DNA from: Fimbriimonadales bacterium
GTDB taxonomy: Bacteria; Armatimonadota; Fimbriimonadia; Fimbriimonadales; Fimbriimonadaceae
Direction: 5' to 3'
NCBI GenBank assembly: GCA_026418055.1
Contig: JAOACB010000014.1
Span: 1 to 55,703 of the forward strand
DNA length: 55,703 nucleotides
The notes beneath the pieces are model-generated. The model made no database searches. It worked only from the letters and a program-made list of their open reading frames with translations, and had not been told where the DNA came from. Positions 28,899 through 39,181 of the stretch are shown here, piece by piece; positions within the stretch are counted from its first letter, which is position 1, and every line of letters starts with the position of its first letter. The translations under genes and the position numbers were made by a program.

Positions 28899-29541
28899 CG
28901 TTTCCTCGCAACGCCGAGTCCGTCACGATCCTGCCGAGCTGCCGCAGCATCCTCGCGTCCGCCACCGCCTGCGTCCGGCGCAGAACGGCGTAGGCGTCCA
29001 ACGGACCCAGCTGCGACTGCAGGAGCGCGTAGTCCAGCGCCAGCCGGACGACTGCCGCCTCTCCGTCCACGGGGCCGCCGAAGAGCCAACCGTCCGCCGC
29101 GGCCCGCAACGCCTTCCGGTTCAACGGGAACGAGACGCACGGCTCCAGAGCCCGCCAAGCCGCGGCTGCAACCGGACCCCAGGCCTCACGGGGAGTCGCC
29201 ACGGCCAGAGACCTGCGCCATCGGACGAGCTCCTCATCACCCATGGAGGCCAGACCGGTCCAGAACAACCGCAGCGTGCACGACACCCTCTGCTCTCTCG
29301 AGCGACTCCAGCCCAAGCGCCGGCCGAGCTCCTTCACCGTCCTCTCCGCGGCCTCCTGATATTCCCCGACCTCGGCGGCGCGCTCGAGCGCGGCGGCCGC
29401 GAAGGCCACGGAGGCTCCTCGGACCCGGTCGGACAGCCTTCGCGGCATCCAGCGAGCCTCGAACCAATGGCCCACGAGCCACGCGCCAACCAGCGCGAGC
29501 CCTCCGCTCGCCAACAGCTGCCATCCGTCAGCGACCGGCAT
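28849..29541 (-). CDS. Membrane-anchored protein resembling a degenerate HD domain
   Basis: A 230-residue protein with one N-terminal hydrophobic segment (about 8-25). The helix EYQEAAERTVKELGRRLGWS and the following helices match in spacing the HD-GYP domain encoded just upstream (YTHGHSQRVAKLAVQLGERLG, then GLLHDIGK), but the His and Asp residues are absent. It may be a catalytically dead duplicate; this is inference from a visual comparison. ATG at 29541 is chosen because GGAGG precedes it. Overlaps the upstream gene by 14 bases and the downstream gene by 50. Confidence 0.6.
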   Translation of the reverse strand: MPVADGWQLLASGGLALVGAWLVGHWFEARWMPRRLSDRVRGASVAFAAAALERAAEVGEYQEAAERTVKELGRRLGWSRSREQRVSCTLRLFWTGLASMGDEELVRWRRSLAVATPREAWGPVAAAAWRALEPCVSFPLNRKALRAAADGWLFGGPVDGEAAVVRLALDYALLQSQLGPLDAYAVLRRTQAVADARMLRQLGRIVTDSALRGNDGSEQPGKPAAEPRLA

Positions 29542-30466
29542 CAAGGACCTCCGTCAGAGCGCGCACAACCCGCGCATCGAACTGCGTGTCCGAGTGCCGA
29601 TGGAGCTCTCCAAGGGCTTCGTCTCGGCTCACGGAGGAACGGTAGCAGCGCTCCGAGCCGGCCGGCCCCCCGGTCATCGCGTCGAAGGCATCGGCGACTG
29701 TGAGAATCCGACACAGCTGCGAGAGCTCGGCACCGCAAATGCCGTCCGGATATCCCCGGCCGTCGGGCCGCTCGTGATGGTGCAGGATGATCTCGGCCAC
29801 CTCTCGAAACGGCGGGGCAAGCGCGGCCACCCTTGAGCCGATCCTTGGGTGCAGGCGGATCTCGCCGCGCTCCTCCTCGGTGAGGCTTCCCGGCTTGTCC
29901 AGCACTCTCCTCAAGAGCGCGACCTTGCCGATGTCGTGCAGAAGCCCGGCCCTTCGCAACCTGCGGAGGCCGGCCCTGCTCACCCCCAGCCTCTCCCCGA
30001 GCTGCACGGCGAGCTTGGCCACCCTTTGGGAGTGGCCGTGCGTGTACGGATGCGCCGCGCGCAGAAGCTGGCCCAAGTCCTCGCAGAGACGATCGTCCAG
30101 CTCCTCCCGCCTTCTGCTCCACTCCGCGGACCAACCCAGCGCCGCGGCAAAGGTCAAGAGAAGGCTCAGGGGCCACACGAAGCCTCCGGCCCAGAACCCT
30201 GCGACCAACGCGACACCCAAGCCGATCGCCACCGCGGGCCACACGGCTTCCATGGTCCAACGTTGCCTCAGCCAAGGCAGACCTGCCAGCCAGCCCGCCG
30301 CAAACCAGCAAAAGAAACCCAAGGCGGCTGGCAACAGCACCGCCAGCGTAGCGATCGTCAGGACGACCACCGAGAGGAGCGCCAAGCACCGGCCAACCTG
30401 CGCCCAGCTCTCCCATGACCGGCTGGGAGTCCACGCGAGGACCCAGCCCCCCATCTTCCTTGCCAT
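29528..30466 (-). CDS. Membrane HD-GYP domain protein
   Basis: A probable cyclic di-GMP phosphodiesterase or related metal hydrolase. The 312-residue protein has an N-terminal half with about three or four membrane segments and a C-terminal HD-GYP-like domain: HSQRVAKLAVQLGERLG, LLHDIGKVAL (metal ligands), HPRIGSRV, HHHERPDGRGYPDG and CRILTVADAFDAMT. The GYP motif appears as GRGYPDG. The membrane part may sense a signal. ATG at 30466 has GGAGG 10 bases upstream, better than an upstream GTG. Follows the secreted-protein gene by 34 bases. Confidence 0.88.
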   Translation of the reverse strand: MARKMGGWVLAWTPSRSWESWAQVGRCLALLSVVVLTIATLAVLLPAALGFFCWFAAGWLAGLPWLRQRWTMEAVWPAVAIGLGVALVAGFWAGGFVWPLSLLLTFAAALGWSAEWSRRREELDDRLCEDLGQLLRAAHPYTHGHSQRVAKLAVQLGERLGVSRAGLRRLRRAGLLHDIGKVALLRRVLDKPGSLTEEERGEIRLHPRIGSRVAALAPPFREVAEIILHHHERPDGRGYPDGICGAELSQLCRILTVADAFDAMTGGPAGSERCYRSSVSRDEALGELHRHSDTQFDARVVRALTEVLDAGR

Positions 30467-30500
30467 CCTTGGCACACCTCCATCCCCCGGCTCCCCGAGG

Positions 30501-31436
30501 TCAATTGTTCGGCAGAAGCCTCATCAGCGTTCTGCCACGCATCCTCTGCTCCAGGACAGGCTCCGCCTGGCGGGTGGTGACGACCTCGGCCTGGGCCTGA
30601 CTCGTCGCCAGCGCCCGCAGAGTGCGGCGTGTGCCCAGGTCCAAGTCGAACTCCATCTTCGATTGTAGCTTGAACGGAATCGCTTTGAGGCCCGTCTGGT
30701 CCGGTTTTCTGCCGATGCTCTGATGGAGGAACTCGGCCAAGTCGGTGTCGACCGTCAGCTCCGCCGTCACCCGGTGCACCTTGCGGCCGTTCGACTCCAC
30801 CACGCCATGGTAGCGATAGGTGTAGTCCAACCTCTGCACGGCCGACTTGCCATCCTGTCCAGCCAGCCTCTGAGGAGAGTAGCCCGCGGTGCGCCTCCAA
30901 GTGTCCCCCGGACGAACGTCGTCGAAGGGCAGCTTGGGGGCGAAGTCGAGACCGCTGTCGATCGAACCGATGAACAGCACCATCTGCCCCAGACCGTCCA
31001 CGAAGGTGTCGAGGAGCTCGCCGAGCTGCCGTCGGTGGAGGGTCTTTCGTCCCGTTGCCGGCCTCTTGTTCTCAGCGACATTGAGCAGCTCGTTGATCGG
31101 GGACACCGTGAGCGTGGCGTCGATGTCGACCCTCTCCACCTTGGTCTTCGGCGCCGAGTCGACGGTCTCACCCTCCGTGATCGTCATCGTCGGCCGCCGG
31201 TACAGCAAAACCGCGATGCCGTCCGCCTTCAGCTCCGTGACGGCAGTCTCGAAGCGGTAGACGATGTCCGTATCGTGCGGAACGAACGTCCTCAGGCCCC
31301 CTCCGCGCGACTCCTCCACGAGGTGCGCCTTCACCTCGTACCGCGATCTTTCGCCCTTGCTGAACACGCGATGCAGCGACACCGTCTCGGCCGGCGCTGC
31401 GAGAGCGAGAGCTGCGATCAAGGGGACGAGAGCCAT
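30501..31436 (-). CDS. Secreted protein of unknown function, 311 aa
   Basis: An exported protein with a short signal peptide (MALVPLIAALALAAPAETVS). The mature part is beta-rich with no cysteines, alternating strands such as RYEVKAHLVEES, KVERVDIDATLTVSP and VHRVTAELTVDTDL, and a segment LPFDDVRPGDTWRR that recalls a group of uncharacterised beta-barrel-like periplasmic proteins. I do not recognise it. A TAAGCT -10-like box lies about 45 bases upstream of the start. It leads the operon that continues with the HD-GYP gene. Confidence 0.65.
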   Translation of the reverse strand: MALVPLIAALALAAPAETVSLHRVFSKGERSRYEVKAHLVEESRGGGLRTFVPHDTDIVYRFETAVTELKADGIAVLLYRRPTMTITEGETVDSAPKTKVERVDIDATLTVSPINELLNVAENKRPATGRKTLHRRQLGELLDTFVDGLGQMVLFIGSIDSGLDFAPKLPFDDVRPGDTWRRTAGYSPQRLAGQDGKSAVQRLDYTYRYHGVVESNGRKVHRVTAELTVDTDLAEFLHQSIGRKPDQTGLKAIPFKLQSKMEFDLDLGTRRTLRALATSQAQAEVVTTRQAEPVLEQRMRGRTLMRLLPNN

Positions 31437-31512
31437 GGCCTTGTTTGCTCGGATCGAGGTCGGGATGGACAGCTGGCAGAGCTTAGCACAGCCCTGTCCG
31501 CATAAGACGAAT

Positions 31513-31538
31513 CCCCGCCGGACTCGCGTTCGGCGGGG
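31513..31538 (-). terminator. Terminator after rplT
   Basis: CCCCGCCG and CGGCGGGG form a perfect 8-bp stem around a 10-base loop, 22 bases after the rplT stop; ATTCGTCTT follows on the minus strand. It ends the infC-rpmI-rplT unit before the next same-strand gene. Confidence 0.65.
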
Positions 31539-31560
31539 ACATGCGAACAGTGGAAAGGTC

Positions 31561-31920
31561 CTACGATGCGGAGACGCCGGTTGCCTGCTGCACGAGCACC
31601 CGGAACGCGGGCATGTCGTGGATGGCCAGCTCCGACAGCATCTTCCTGTTGACGGCGATGCCGTTCTCCTGAAGGCCGTGGATCAGCTGGTTGTACTTCA
31701 CCCCGCACTCCGCGCAGGCGGCCGAGATCCGAGCGATCCAGAGCCTGCGGAAATCGCGCTTGCGAGCCCGGCGGTCCCGGAAGGCGTACTGCCCGGACTT
31801 CATCACCTGCTCGTTGGCGCGCTTGAAGACGTTCTTCTTTCTGCCCCAGTACCCCGAGGCCTGCTCGATGATCTTCTTGTGTCTCTTGTGGCGCATCAGG
31901 CCACGCTTGACTCTTGCCAT
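31561..31920 (-). CDS. rplT: 50S ribosomal protein L20
   Basis: Early assembly protein of the large subunit and, in several bacteria, a repressor of this operon. The 119-residue sequence MARVKRGLMRHKRHKKII... with ASGYWGRKKNVFKRANEQV and ECGVKYNQLIHGL is typical. AAAGGAG lies 6 bases before the ATG. Last gene of infC-rpmI-rplT, 75 bases after rpmI. Confidence 0.98.
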   Translation of the reverse strand: MARVKRGLMRHKRHKKIIEQASGYWGRKKNVFKRANEQVMKSGQYAFRDRRARKRDFRRLWIARISAACAECGVKYNQLIHGLQENGIAVNRKMLSELAIHDMPAFRVLVQQATGVSAS

Positions 31921-31995
31921 AGGTTGCTCCTTTTTGTCTGCGACCGCTTCCCAGCCCGCAAGCGGGCGGTGGCGGTAGGTTGCTTCGCAGCTGCG

Positions 31996-32190
31996 TCAGA
32001 TCCCGAGAAGCCGGCGCACGCGCTTCTTCTCGCCCTTGAACAACTCCGGCTCCTGCTCCAGCCTCCGCTTCTGCGAGGCGCTCTTGTGCAGGAACATGTG
32101 GTTGTTATGGGACTTCCGGCGCGTGATCTTGCCGCTCCCGGTGATCTTGAACCGCTTGGCCGCCGTCTTGTTGGTTTTCAGCTTTGCCAT
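31996..32190 (-). CDS. rpmI: 50S ribosomal protein L35
   Basis: Small basic large-subunit protein, 64 residues, with the family pattern [20 protein letters not shown] and [17 protein letters not shown]. The start (ATG 32190, GGAAAG just upstream) lies inside the 3' end of infC, whose different reading frame runs on for 86 bases. Translational coupling to infC is likely. Confidence 0.96.
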   Translation of the reverse strand: MAKLKTNKTAAKRFKITGSGKITRRKSHNNHMFLHKSASQKRRLEQEPELFKGEKKRVRRLLGI

Positions 32191-32737
32191 GTTTCTTTCC
32201 TGACTGAGGCCGAGGCGCGAGAACCATCACCATCATCTTGCCGTCCATCGTGGGCGGACGCTCGACGATCGAGATCTCCGTGAGCGCCTGAGCCATCTTC
32301 TCCATGCGCTTTTGGCCGATCTCGGGGTGCGTGATCTCCCTCGCCCGGAACCTGCACACGACCTTGACCTTGTCGCCGTCCCGCAGGAACTCGTCGGCCT
32401 TCTTGAGCAGGTGCTCGAGGTCGTGGTCCGCGATTCGCGGACTGATCTTTATACCCTTAACGTCCTGCTGCTTGCGCTTGTTCTCGCGCTCGCGCTTCTC
32501 CTGGTCGTACTTGAACTTCCCGTGATCGATGATGCGGCAGACCGGAGGCTCGGCGTTCGGCGCCACCATGACCAAGTCCAAGCCCTCGTCTCGGGCGAGG
32601 TTCAGCGCCTGTCTGCTGGGCATGATCCCCAGCTGGGTTCCGTCGCTGCCGATGACCCTGAGCTCGCGGAAGCGGAGGCATCGGTCGTTGATGAGAGGCC
32701 CGGGTTCAGGCCGGACGTTTCTCGAGAACCTTCTTAT
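32105..32737 (-). CDS. infC: Translation initiation factor IF-3, non-standard start
   Basis: IF-3 binds the 30S subunit and checks start-codon and initiator-tRNA pairing. The family sequence begins [20 protein letters not shown] and runs through [18 protein letters not shown] to [13 protein letters not shown]. No ATG, GTG or TTG precedes the conserved N-terminus in frame: the upstream frame closes with TGA two codons before an ATA at 32737, and that ATA follows GAGGTGA by 6 bases. The annotated start is therefore ATA. Alternatively a frameshift is present, since another frame reads [13 protein letters not shown] from ATT at 32759 before stopping. The C-terminus runs 86 bases into rpmI. IF-3 genes often use rare start codons for self-control. 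Confidence 0.85.
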   Translation of the reverse strand: MRRFSRNVRPEPGPLINDRCLRFRELRVIGSDGTQLGIMPSRQALNLARDEGLDLVMVAPNAEPPVCRIIDHGKFKYDQEKRERENKRKQQDVKGIKISPRIADHDLEHLLKKADEFLRDGDKVKVVCRFRAREITHPEIGQKRMEKMAQALTEISIVERPPTMDGKMMVMVLAPRPQSGKKHGKAENQQDGGQAVQDHRERQDHAPEVP

Positions 32738-32784
32738 CTTCGTTCACCTCTGAGCGAATGGGACTTTGCCTGAATCAAGCCTAC

Positions 32785-32814
32785 AGTATAGCGTCGGTCG
32801 CTCGGAGGCGTCAA
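32785..32814 (-). promoter_or_regulatory. Promoter of infC-rpmI-rplT
   Basis: On the minus strand TTGACG (complement of 32809-32814) is followed after 18 bases by TATACT (complement of 32785-32790). Expected start near 32778, about 40 bases upstream of the infC start region, too short a leader for an L20-type pseudoknot. Confidence 0.7.
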
Positions 32815-32875
32815 CGAGATTGGGCCGGCCGTGCCCCGAGCGTCGCCGGAGCGTCTGGCTATGGGGAGAGCCTCT

Positions 32876-35029
32876 ATGCCTACCAAAGACCGGCTGGCGC
32901 TGTTCGGCAGCGACGCGTGGACCGTCGAGCTGGCAGCTCACGCCGCGAACTCTGGCATCGAGACCCTGCTCGGGGCCTCGAACGCCGCGGAAGCGCAAGG
33001 CGCGACGGAGTCTTTGCTCAGGAAGCGCGACACTCTGCTGTGGATGCCGCAGTTCGCTGCTCGGGTTCGATGTCTCGCCTGGCCCGACTTCCTTCGGGAG
33101 GCACCTGGCGCTCGCTGGGTGGTCGGCTGCGCCGATGGTTCCGGGGAGGACCTTCGCGTTCCGATGTTGGCGCTCTCCACGAGGCTTCGCGGAAACCAGA
33201 CGCTGTTCGTCCACGCGCCCGCGTCCTCTGCCCAATGCCTTGCCGAGCTCGTTTCCTTCGGCCCGGCAGACCCTCGGGTCTTCGGCCTGCGGCTGTACCC
33301 CGACGTTCCGAGATCGGGCATGGTCGGGCTGGTGCCGATCGAGGGCTCCCTGCCGAAGCACAGGGCGGAAGCCTTGGCGCTGTGGGACCGCACCCTCGGC
33401 TTGCGAGCCTTCTGGTTCCCCGACTTTCCGGGCTCCGGCGGATGGGGGCTTTGGCTTGCGGCCTCCCTGCGTGCCCTGGCGATCGCCGAGCGTCTCGAGG
33501 CTCCGATCGAGGCGATCGATGCGGCAACAGCCGCTCTGGGCCTCTCTCGCCACGGGATCTTCACCGACCTCGACCACTTCGGCCTCGACCGCGCGCTGCG
33601 CCTCGCGACCGAGCTCCACCGGGCTTGGGAAATCCCCGTGCCCGAAACGCTGAGGAAACTCGTGGAGCGCGGCCGGGTCGGCTCGCGCTCCGGACAGGGC
33701 CTGTTCCGCGTGGAGGCGGCTCGGGACGCGATGCCCCTCGAGCTCTCCACGCTCGCCTACCGCGAGCCTAGGGATCCTCCCCGACTGCCTGGCTTCACGA
33801 ACGACCCCATCGCCGCGATCCGAGAAGCGGCCCGACCGGGCGACGCCGTGGGCGAGTTTCTCCGGATGTGGATCCCAGCCTTGGTTCGCCACGCCGTGGA
33901 CAACCGCAGCGCCACCGCTCGAACGGCATGGGAGGCGGACTCGGCACTGGTGGACGGCTTCGGCTGGCGCATGGGCCCTTTCCGACTCGCCGAATCGTTG
34001 CTGACAGGGAGCAGTCTGGAAGAGGCGCCTTACTACGAGCCCGGACGCACCAGGGTCTTCGGCGGCGGCTGGGCCGCGATCGTCCGTCCAGAGGGTTGCG
34101 AGCCCCTGGCAGAACTCCCTGTGATCGATCAGGACGAGGGTTGGACGCTTCGCGAGTCGAGCCGTGGCCCGGTGCTGTGCTTGGCCGCGGAGGGAGGCGT
34201 CCTTCGTCTTCGAGACATCCATAGCCTCGAACGTTTCCTGGCGGACGGTTCGGAACGCTCGATCCTGCTCGCTGCACCCGCCGGCTGGCCCGTTTGGCTC
34301 GATCCCGAGGGTCTCTTGGAGGTAGCCGGCACCGGTCGTCTGGAAGCCGTTGGCGAGTTCCTCGAGGCGTTCGATCGGCTGTGTCTGCTGATCGAGAGAA
34401 GGGTTCGGGCCAGCCTGGTCGACCGTCCGTGCCTCGGGGTGGGTCTGTCCTTGGCTCTGTCGGCCACCGTGGCGATCGTGCACGCTCCATGCCCCCTCGG
34501 CTTCCCGGAGACGTCGATCGGACTGAATCCGCTGGGCTTGGGACCGGTCCGTCTGCTCTCGTCCAGCCTCGGCCGAGGACCCGGAGTCGTCGCGGAGTTC
34601 GCAGGGAGCCTGTTCCGTGGCGAGATCGCCTGGAACGCATTCTTGGCCCAATCCGTCGGTCTGCTGCGCTCGGTCGACCGTATCGCGCTCCACCGCGACC
34701 GGTTGCTCGAGGCGATTCCCGACGAGCTCTCGCAGGTTGGCACGGATGAGTCCTGGCCCTCGACCGGGGCGGAGGCCGGGTTGCTCCGCGCTTTGGACGG
34801 GTTGCGGAAGACGCGCGGGGCGGACGCGCTGCAGCTCAAAGCGGCGCAACGCATCAAGGGGGCGTGGAGCCTAGCCCTTGACTGGCGCCAGGCCCTCGAG
34901 CTTCAGAGGAGGGCTTTCGTCGAAGGCTTGGCGTCGGCGGCTTGTCAGGCGCGCCTTCGGTCCCGTCCCCTTGCGGGCGGTCCCGCGCAACCATTGCGCC
35001 GCTGGTTCGTCTCTTCGCATGGGGCCTGA
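32876..35029 (+). CDS. FadN-like 3-hydroxyacyl-CoA dehydrogenase/enoyl-CoA hydratase fusion, probably inactive
   Basis: A 717-residue protein with the FadN order: dehydrogenase-like N-terminal half and crotonase-like C-terminal part. The link to FadN comes from layout plus scattered blocks (RLALFGSDAWTVELAAHAANSG at the start, split here by its Trp; GDAVGEFLRMW in the middle; FPETSIGLNPLGLG in the C-terminal part). The Gly-rich NAD loop is replaced (GSDAWT), the catalytic His region is not seen, and the crotonase oxyanion glycines are absent (VGLSLALSATVAIV). It may be a pseudoenzyme with another role. ATG at 32876 has GGGGAGAG upstream. The next gene begins 16 bases later. Confidence 0.65.
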   Translation: MPTKDRLALFGSDAWTVELAAHAANSGIETLLGASNAAEAQGATESLLRKRDTLLWMPQFAARVRCLAWPDFLREAPGARWVVGCADGSGEDLRVPMLALSTRLRGNQTLFVHAPASSAQCLAELVSFGPADPRVFGLRLYPDVPRSGMVGLVPIEGSLPKHRAEALALWDRTLGLRAFWFPDFPGSGGWGLWLAASLRALAIAERLEAPIEAIDAATAALGLSRHGIFTDLDHFGLDRALRLATELHRAWEIPVPETLRKLVERGRVGSRSGQGLFRVEAARDAMPLELSTLAYREPRDPPRLPGFTNDPIAAIREAARPGDAVGEFLRMWIPALVRHAVDNRSATARTAWEADSALVDGFGWRMGPFRLAESLLTGSSLEEAPYYEPGRTRVFGGGWAAIVRPEGCEPLAELPVIDQDEGWTLRESSRGPVLCLAAEGGVLRLRDIHSLERFLADGSERSILLAAPAGWPVWLDPEGLLEVAGTGRLEAVGEFLEAFDRLCLLIERRVRASLVDRPCLGVGLSLALSATVAIVHAPCPLGFPETSIGLNPLGLGPVRLLSSSLGRGPGVVAEFAGSLFRGEIAWNAFLAQSVGLLRSVDRIALHRDRLLEAIPDELSQVGTDESWPSTGAEAGLLRALDGLRKTRGADALQLKAAQRIKGAWSLALDWRQALELQRRAFVEGLASAACQARLRSRPLAGGPAQPLRRWFVSSHGA

Positions 35030-35045
35030 GGGCTCCGGAGGGTGC

Positions 35046-36020
35046 GTGTTCAAGATCCTGGCTTTTCTCGTTGCTGTTTCCTCGGCCAGTCTGACGTGGG
35101 CGCAGCTCGACCCGAACAGGGTGGTCGCCACCGTCAATGGGGAGGAGATCAAGGCCGCCGAGTACTACCAGAGGATGGAGTTCCTGCCCGGCGTTGGCAA
35201 GCGTGTCGGCGACCGTTTCGCCGAACTGCCTCCGGGCTTCATGACGCTCGAGCAACTGATCACCGAGAGGCTCGTTCTGCAACTGGCCAAGAGCAAGGGT
35301 TGCCTGCCCACCGACGCAGAGGTGCAGGCGGAGTTCGAACGCCGGAGGCGCGACGAACCCCAGCTCGTGGAACGGTGGACCGCCTCGGGGCGGACCATTC
35401 CCGAGCTGCTGCACGACATCCGCGTGAATCTCGCCGGGTTCAAGCTCAAAACGTTCGGAATCACGATCACCGACCAGGAGGTGCAGGATTTCTACCGTCG
35501 CAACCCCACGCTGTTCACCATCGAGAAGCGTTACCGCCTGAGGGTGATCGTGGTGGACACCGCCTCCAGGGACAAAGTGGACGCCGCACTGAAGGCCGGC
35601 CGGCCCTTCGCCGATGTGGCCAGGGAGTCGAGCCTGGACCTCACGAAGGTCGAGGGAGGCTTGGTGGGGGTGGTGCCGGCGTCTCGACTGAACGAGGCGT
35701 CGCGCAAAGCCGTTGAGAGCGTGCGCATCGGCCAGACCACCGACTGGATCTCCACAGGGGATCGCCACGCCAAGTTCCTCCTGGAGGACGTTCTGCCGGA
35801 GCAAGTTCTGCCCCTGGACGCGCGCTTGAAGGAAGACATCCGTCGCAGGCTCATGCTGGACCGGGGCAACGTCCGCAACAACGTGCAGAGGGAGATGACC
35901 GAACTGCGGAGGAAGTCCAGGATCGATATCAGGAATCCGGAGTTCGCCGAGATCTACCATCGGATGATCGATTCCTACCTAGCGCAGGAATCCGCCAAAG
36001 CCCAGGGGTCCAAACCCTGA
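35046..36020 (+). CDS. PpiC/SurA-type peptidyl-prolyl isomerase, exported
   Basis: A 324-residue periplasmic folding factor. GTG at 35046 gives a clean signal peptide (MFKILAFLVAVSSASLTWAQ) and has GGAGG 4 bases upstream, whereas an in-frame ATG at 35019 does not. The mature start VVATVNGEEIKAAEYYQRM and the long helical region to about 165 match the SurA/PrsA chaperone module. The parvulin domain (about 180-270: RPFADVARESSLDLTKVEGG, then RIGQTTDWISTGDRHAKF) is recognisable but short. Its stop overlaps mazG by one base. Confidence 0.85.
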   Translation: MFKILAFLVAVSSASLTWAQLDPNRVVATVNGEEIKAAEYYQRMEFLPGVGKRVGDRFAELPPGFMTLEQLITERLVLQLAKSKGCLPTDAEVQAEFERRRRDEPQLVERWTASGRTIPELLHDIRVNLAGFKLKTFGITITDQEVQDFYRRNPTLFTIEKRYRLRVIVVDTASRDKVDAALKAGRPFADVARESSLDLTKVEGGLVGVVPASRLNEASRKAVESVRIGQTTDWISTGDRHAKFLLEDVLPEQVLPLDARLKEDIRRRLMLDRGNVRNNVQREMTELRRKSRIDIRNPEFAEIYHRMIDSYLAQESAKAQGSKP

Positions 36021-36993
36021 TGGTGCGGTTCGTCCGTCTTCCCTCCCCTGCTCCGGAGGAGTGGGGCGAGCAGCTGTGGAGGACGATCCGGGACGCCGAG
36101 TCGCTCTGGTGGCTGGGCGAACGGGACAGAGCCTACGACCGCTTGGTTGCCGAGGGCCTGCCCATCGCCCTCGCCGAAGACGCCATTCCCGACAGAGCCA
36201 CCGTGTTGCTTCCCGCCGCCGGCCGCTCGCCGTTGGAGGATGTCGCCTGGGTGGTGGATCGCTTGCTCGGACCGGGAGGATGCCCTTGGGACCAGCAACA
36301 GACCCACGCGTCGCTCCGCCGCCACCTGCTCGAAGAGGCTTACGAGGTGATCGAGGCGATCGACGCCGAGGATTGGGACAAGCTGCGCGAGGAGCTGGGG
36401 GACCTGCTGATGCAACCGGTGATGCACGCACAGATGGAGAAGCTGCAAGGCAGGTTCGACATCCACGACGTGGCCCGCGACCTCGTCGACAAGCTCGTGC
36501 GGCGCCACCCCCACGTGTTCGGCGACCGAGAGGTGGCCGATGCCGACGAGGTCCTGCGCAACTGGGACAGCATCAAGCAGAGAGAGAAGGGCGGATCGCC
36601 GGAGTCGATCCTGGCCGGGGTGCCCAAGGCCATGGCCGCGTTGCTGCGAGCCTACGAAGTGAGCAAGCGTGCGGCGAGGGTTGGTTTCGAATGGCCCGAT
36701 CTGGAGTCGGTGTTCGGGAAGCTCAGGGAGGAGGAATCGGAGCTTCGAGCGGCCATCGCCTCCGGGCAAGCCCGGGAGATCGAGGCCGAGGTCGGAGACC
36801 TGCTCTTCACCGCGGTGAACCTGGCGCGATGGGCAGGGACCGACCCTGAGAACGCGTTGCGGCGCATGCTCGATCGTTTCACGGCGCGCTTCCAAGCCAT
36901 GGAAAGGCAGGCCGGCAAGCCTTTGGTGGAGCTCACGCCGGAAGAGTGGGACGAGCTTTGGAACGCATCGAAGCGAGATCCGGCCCTGGAGGG

Positions 36994-36997
<4 letters not shown>
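36020..36997 (+). CDS. mazG: Nucleoside triphosphate pyrophosphohydrolase MazG
   Basis: Hydrolyses NTPs and dNTPs, including aberrant ones, to NMP and pyrophosphate. The 325-residue protein has the tandem MazG layout: [23 protein letters not shown] with the metal-binding EExxE and EELGDLLMQ in the first domain, and [10 protein letters not shown] ... [15 protein letters not shown] in the second. An N-terminal region of about 75 residues before the first domain is not part of standard MazG (about 260 aa) and shows no methylase motif. Start ATG shares a base with the previous stop. Ends 4 bases inside the convergent DUF255 gene. Confidence 0.92.
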
Positions 36998-39156
<2,159 letters not shown>

Positions 39157-39162
39157 GGGGGC

Positions 39163-39168
39163 AGTATA
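39163..39168 (-). promoter_or_regulatory. Probable -10 box of the DUF255 gene, leaderless
   Basis: TATACT on the minus strand ends 6 bases before the ATG at 39156, in the gap after glyA. No Shine-Dalgarno sequence in between. Confidence 0.45.
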
Positions 39169-39181
39169 CGCCCCCCTCTTC

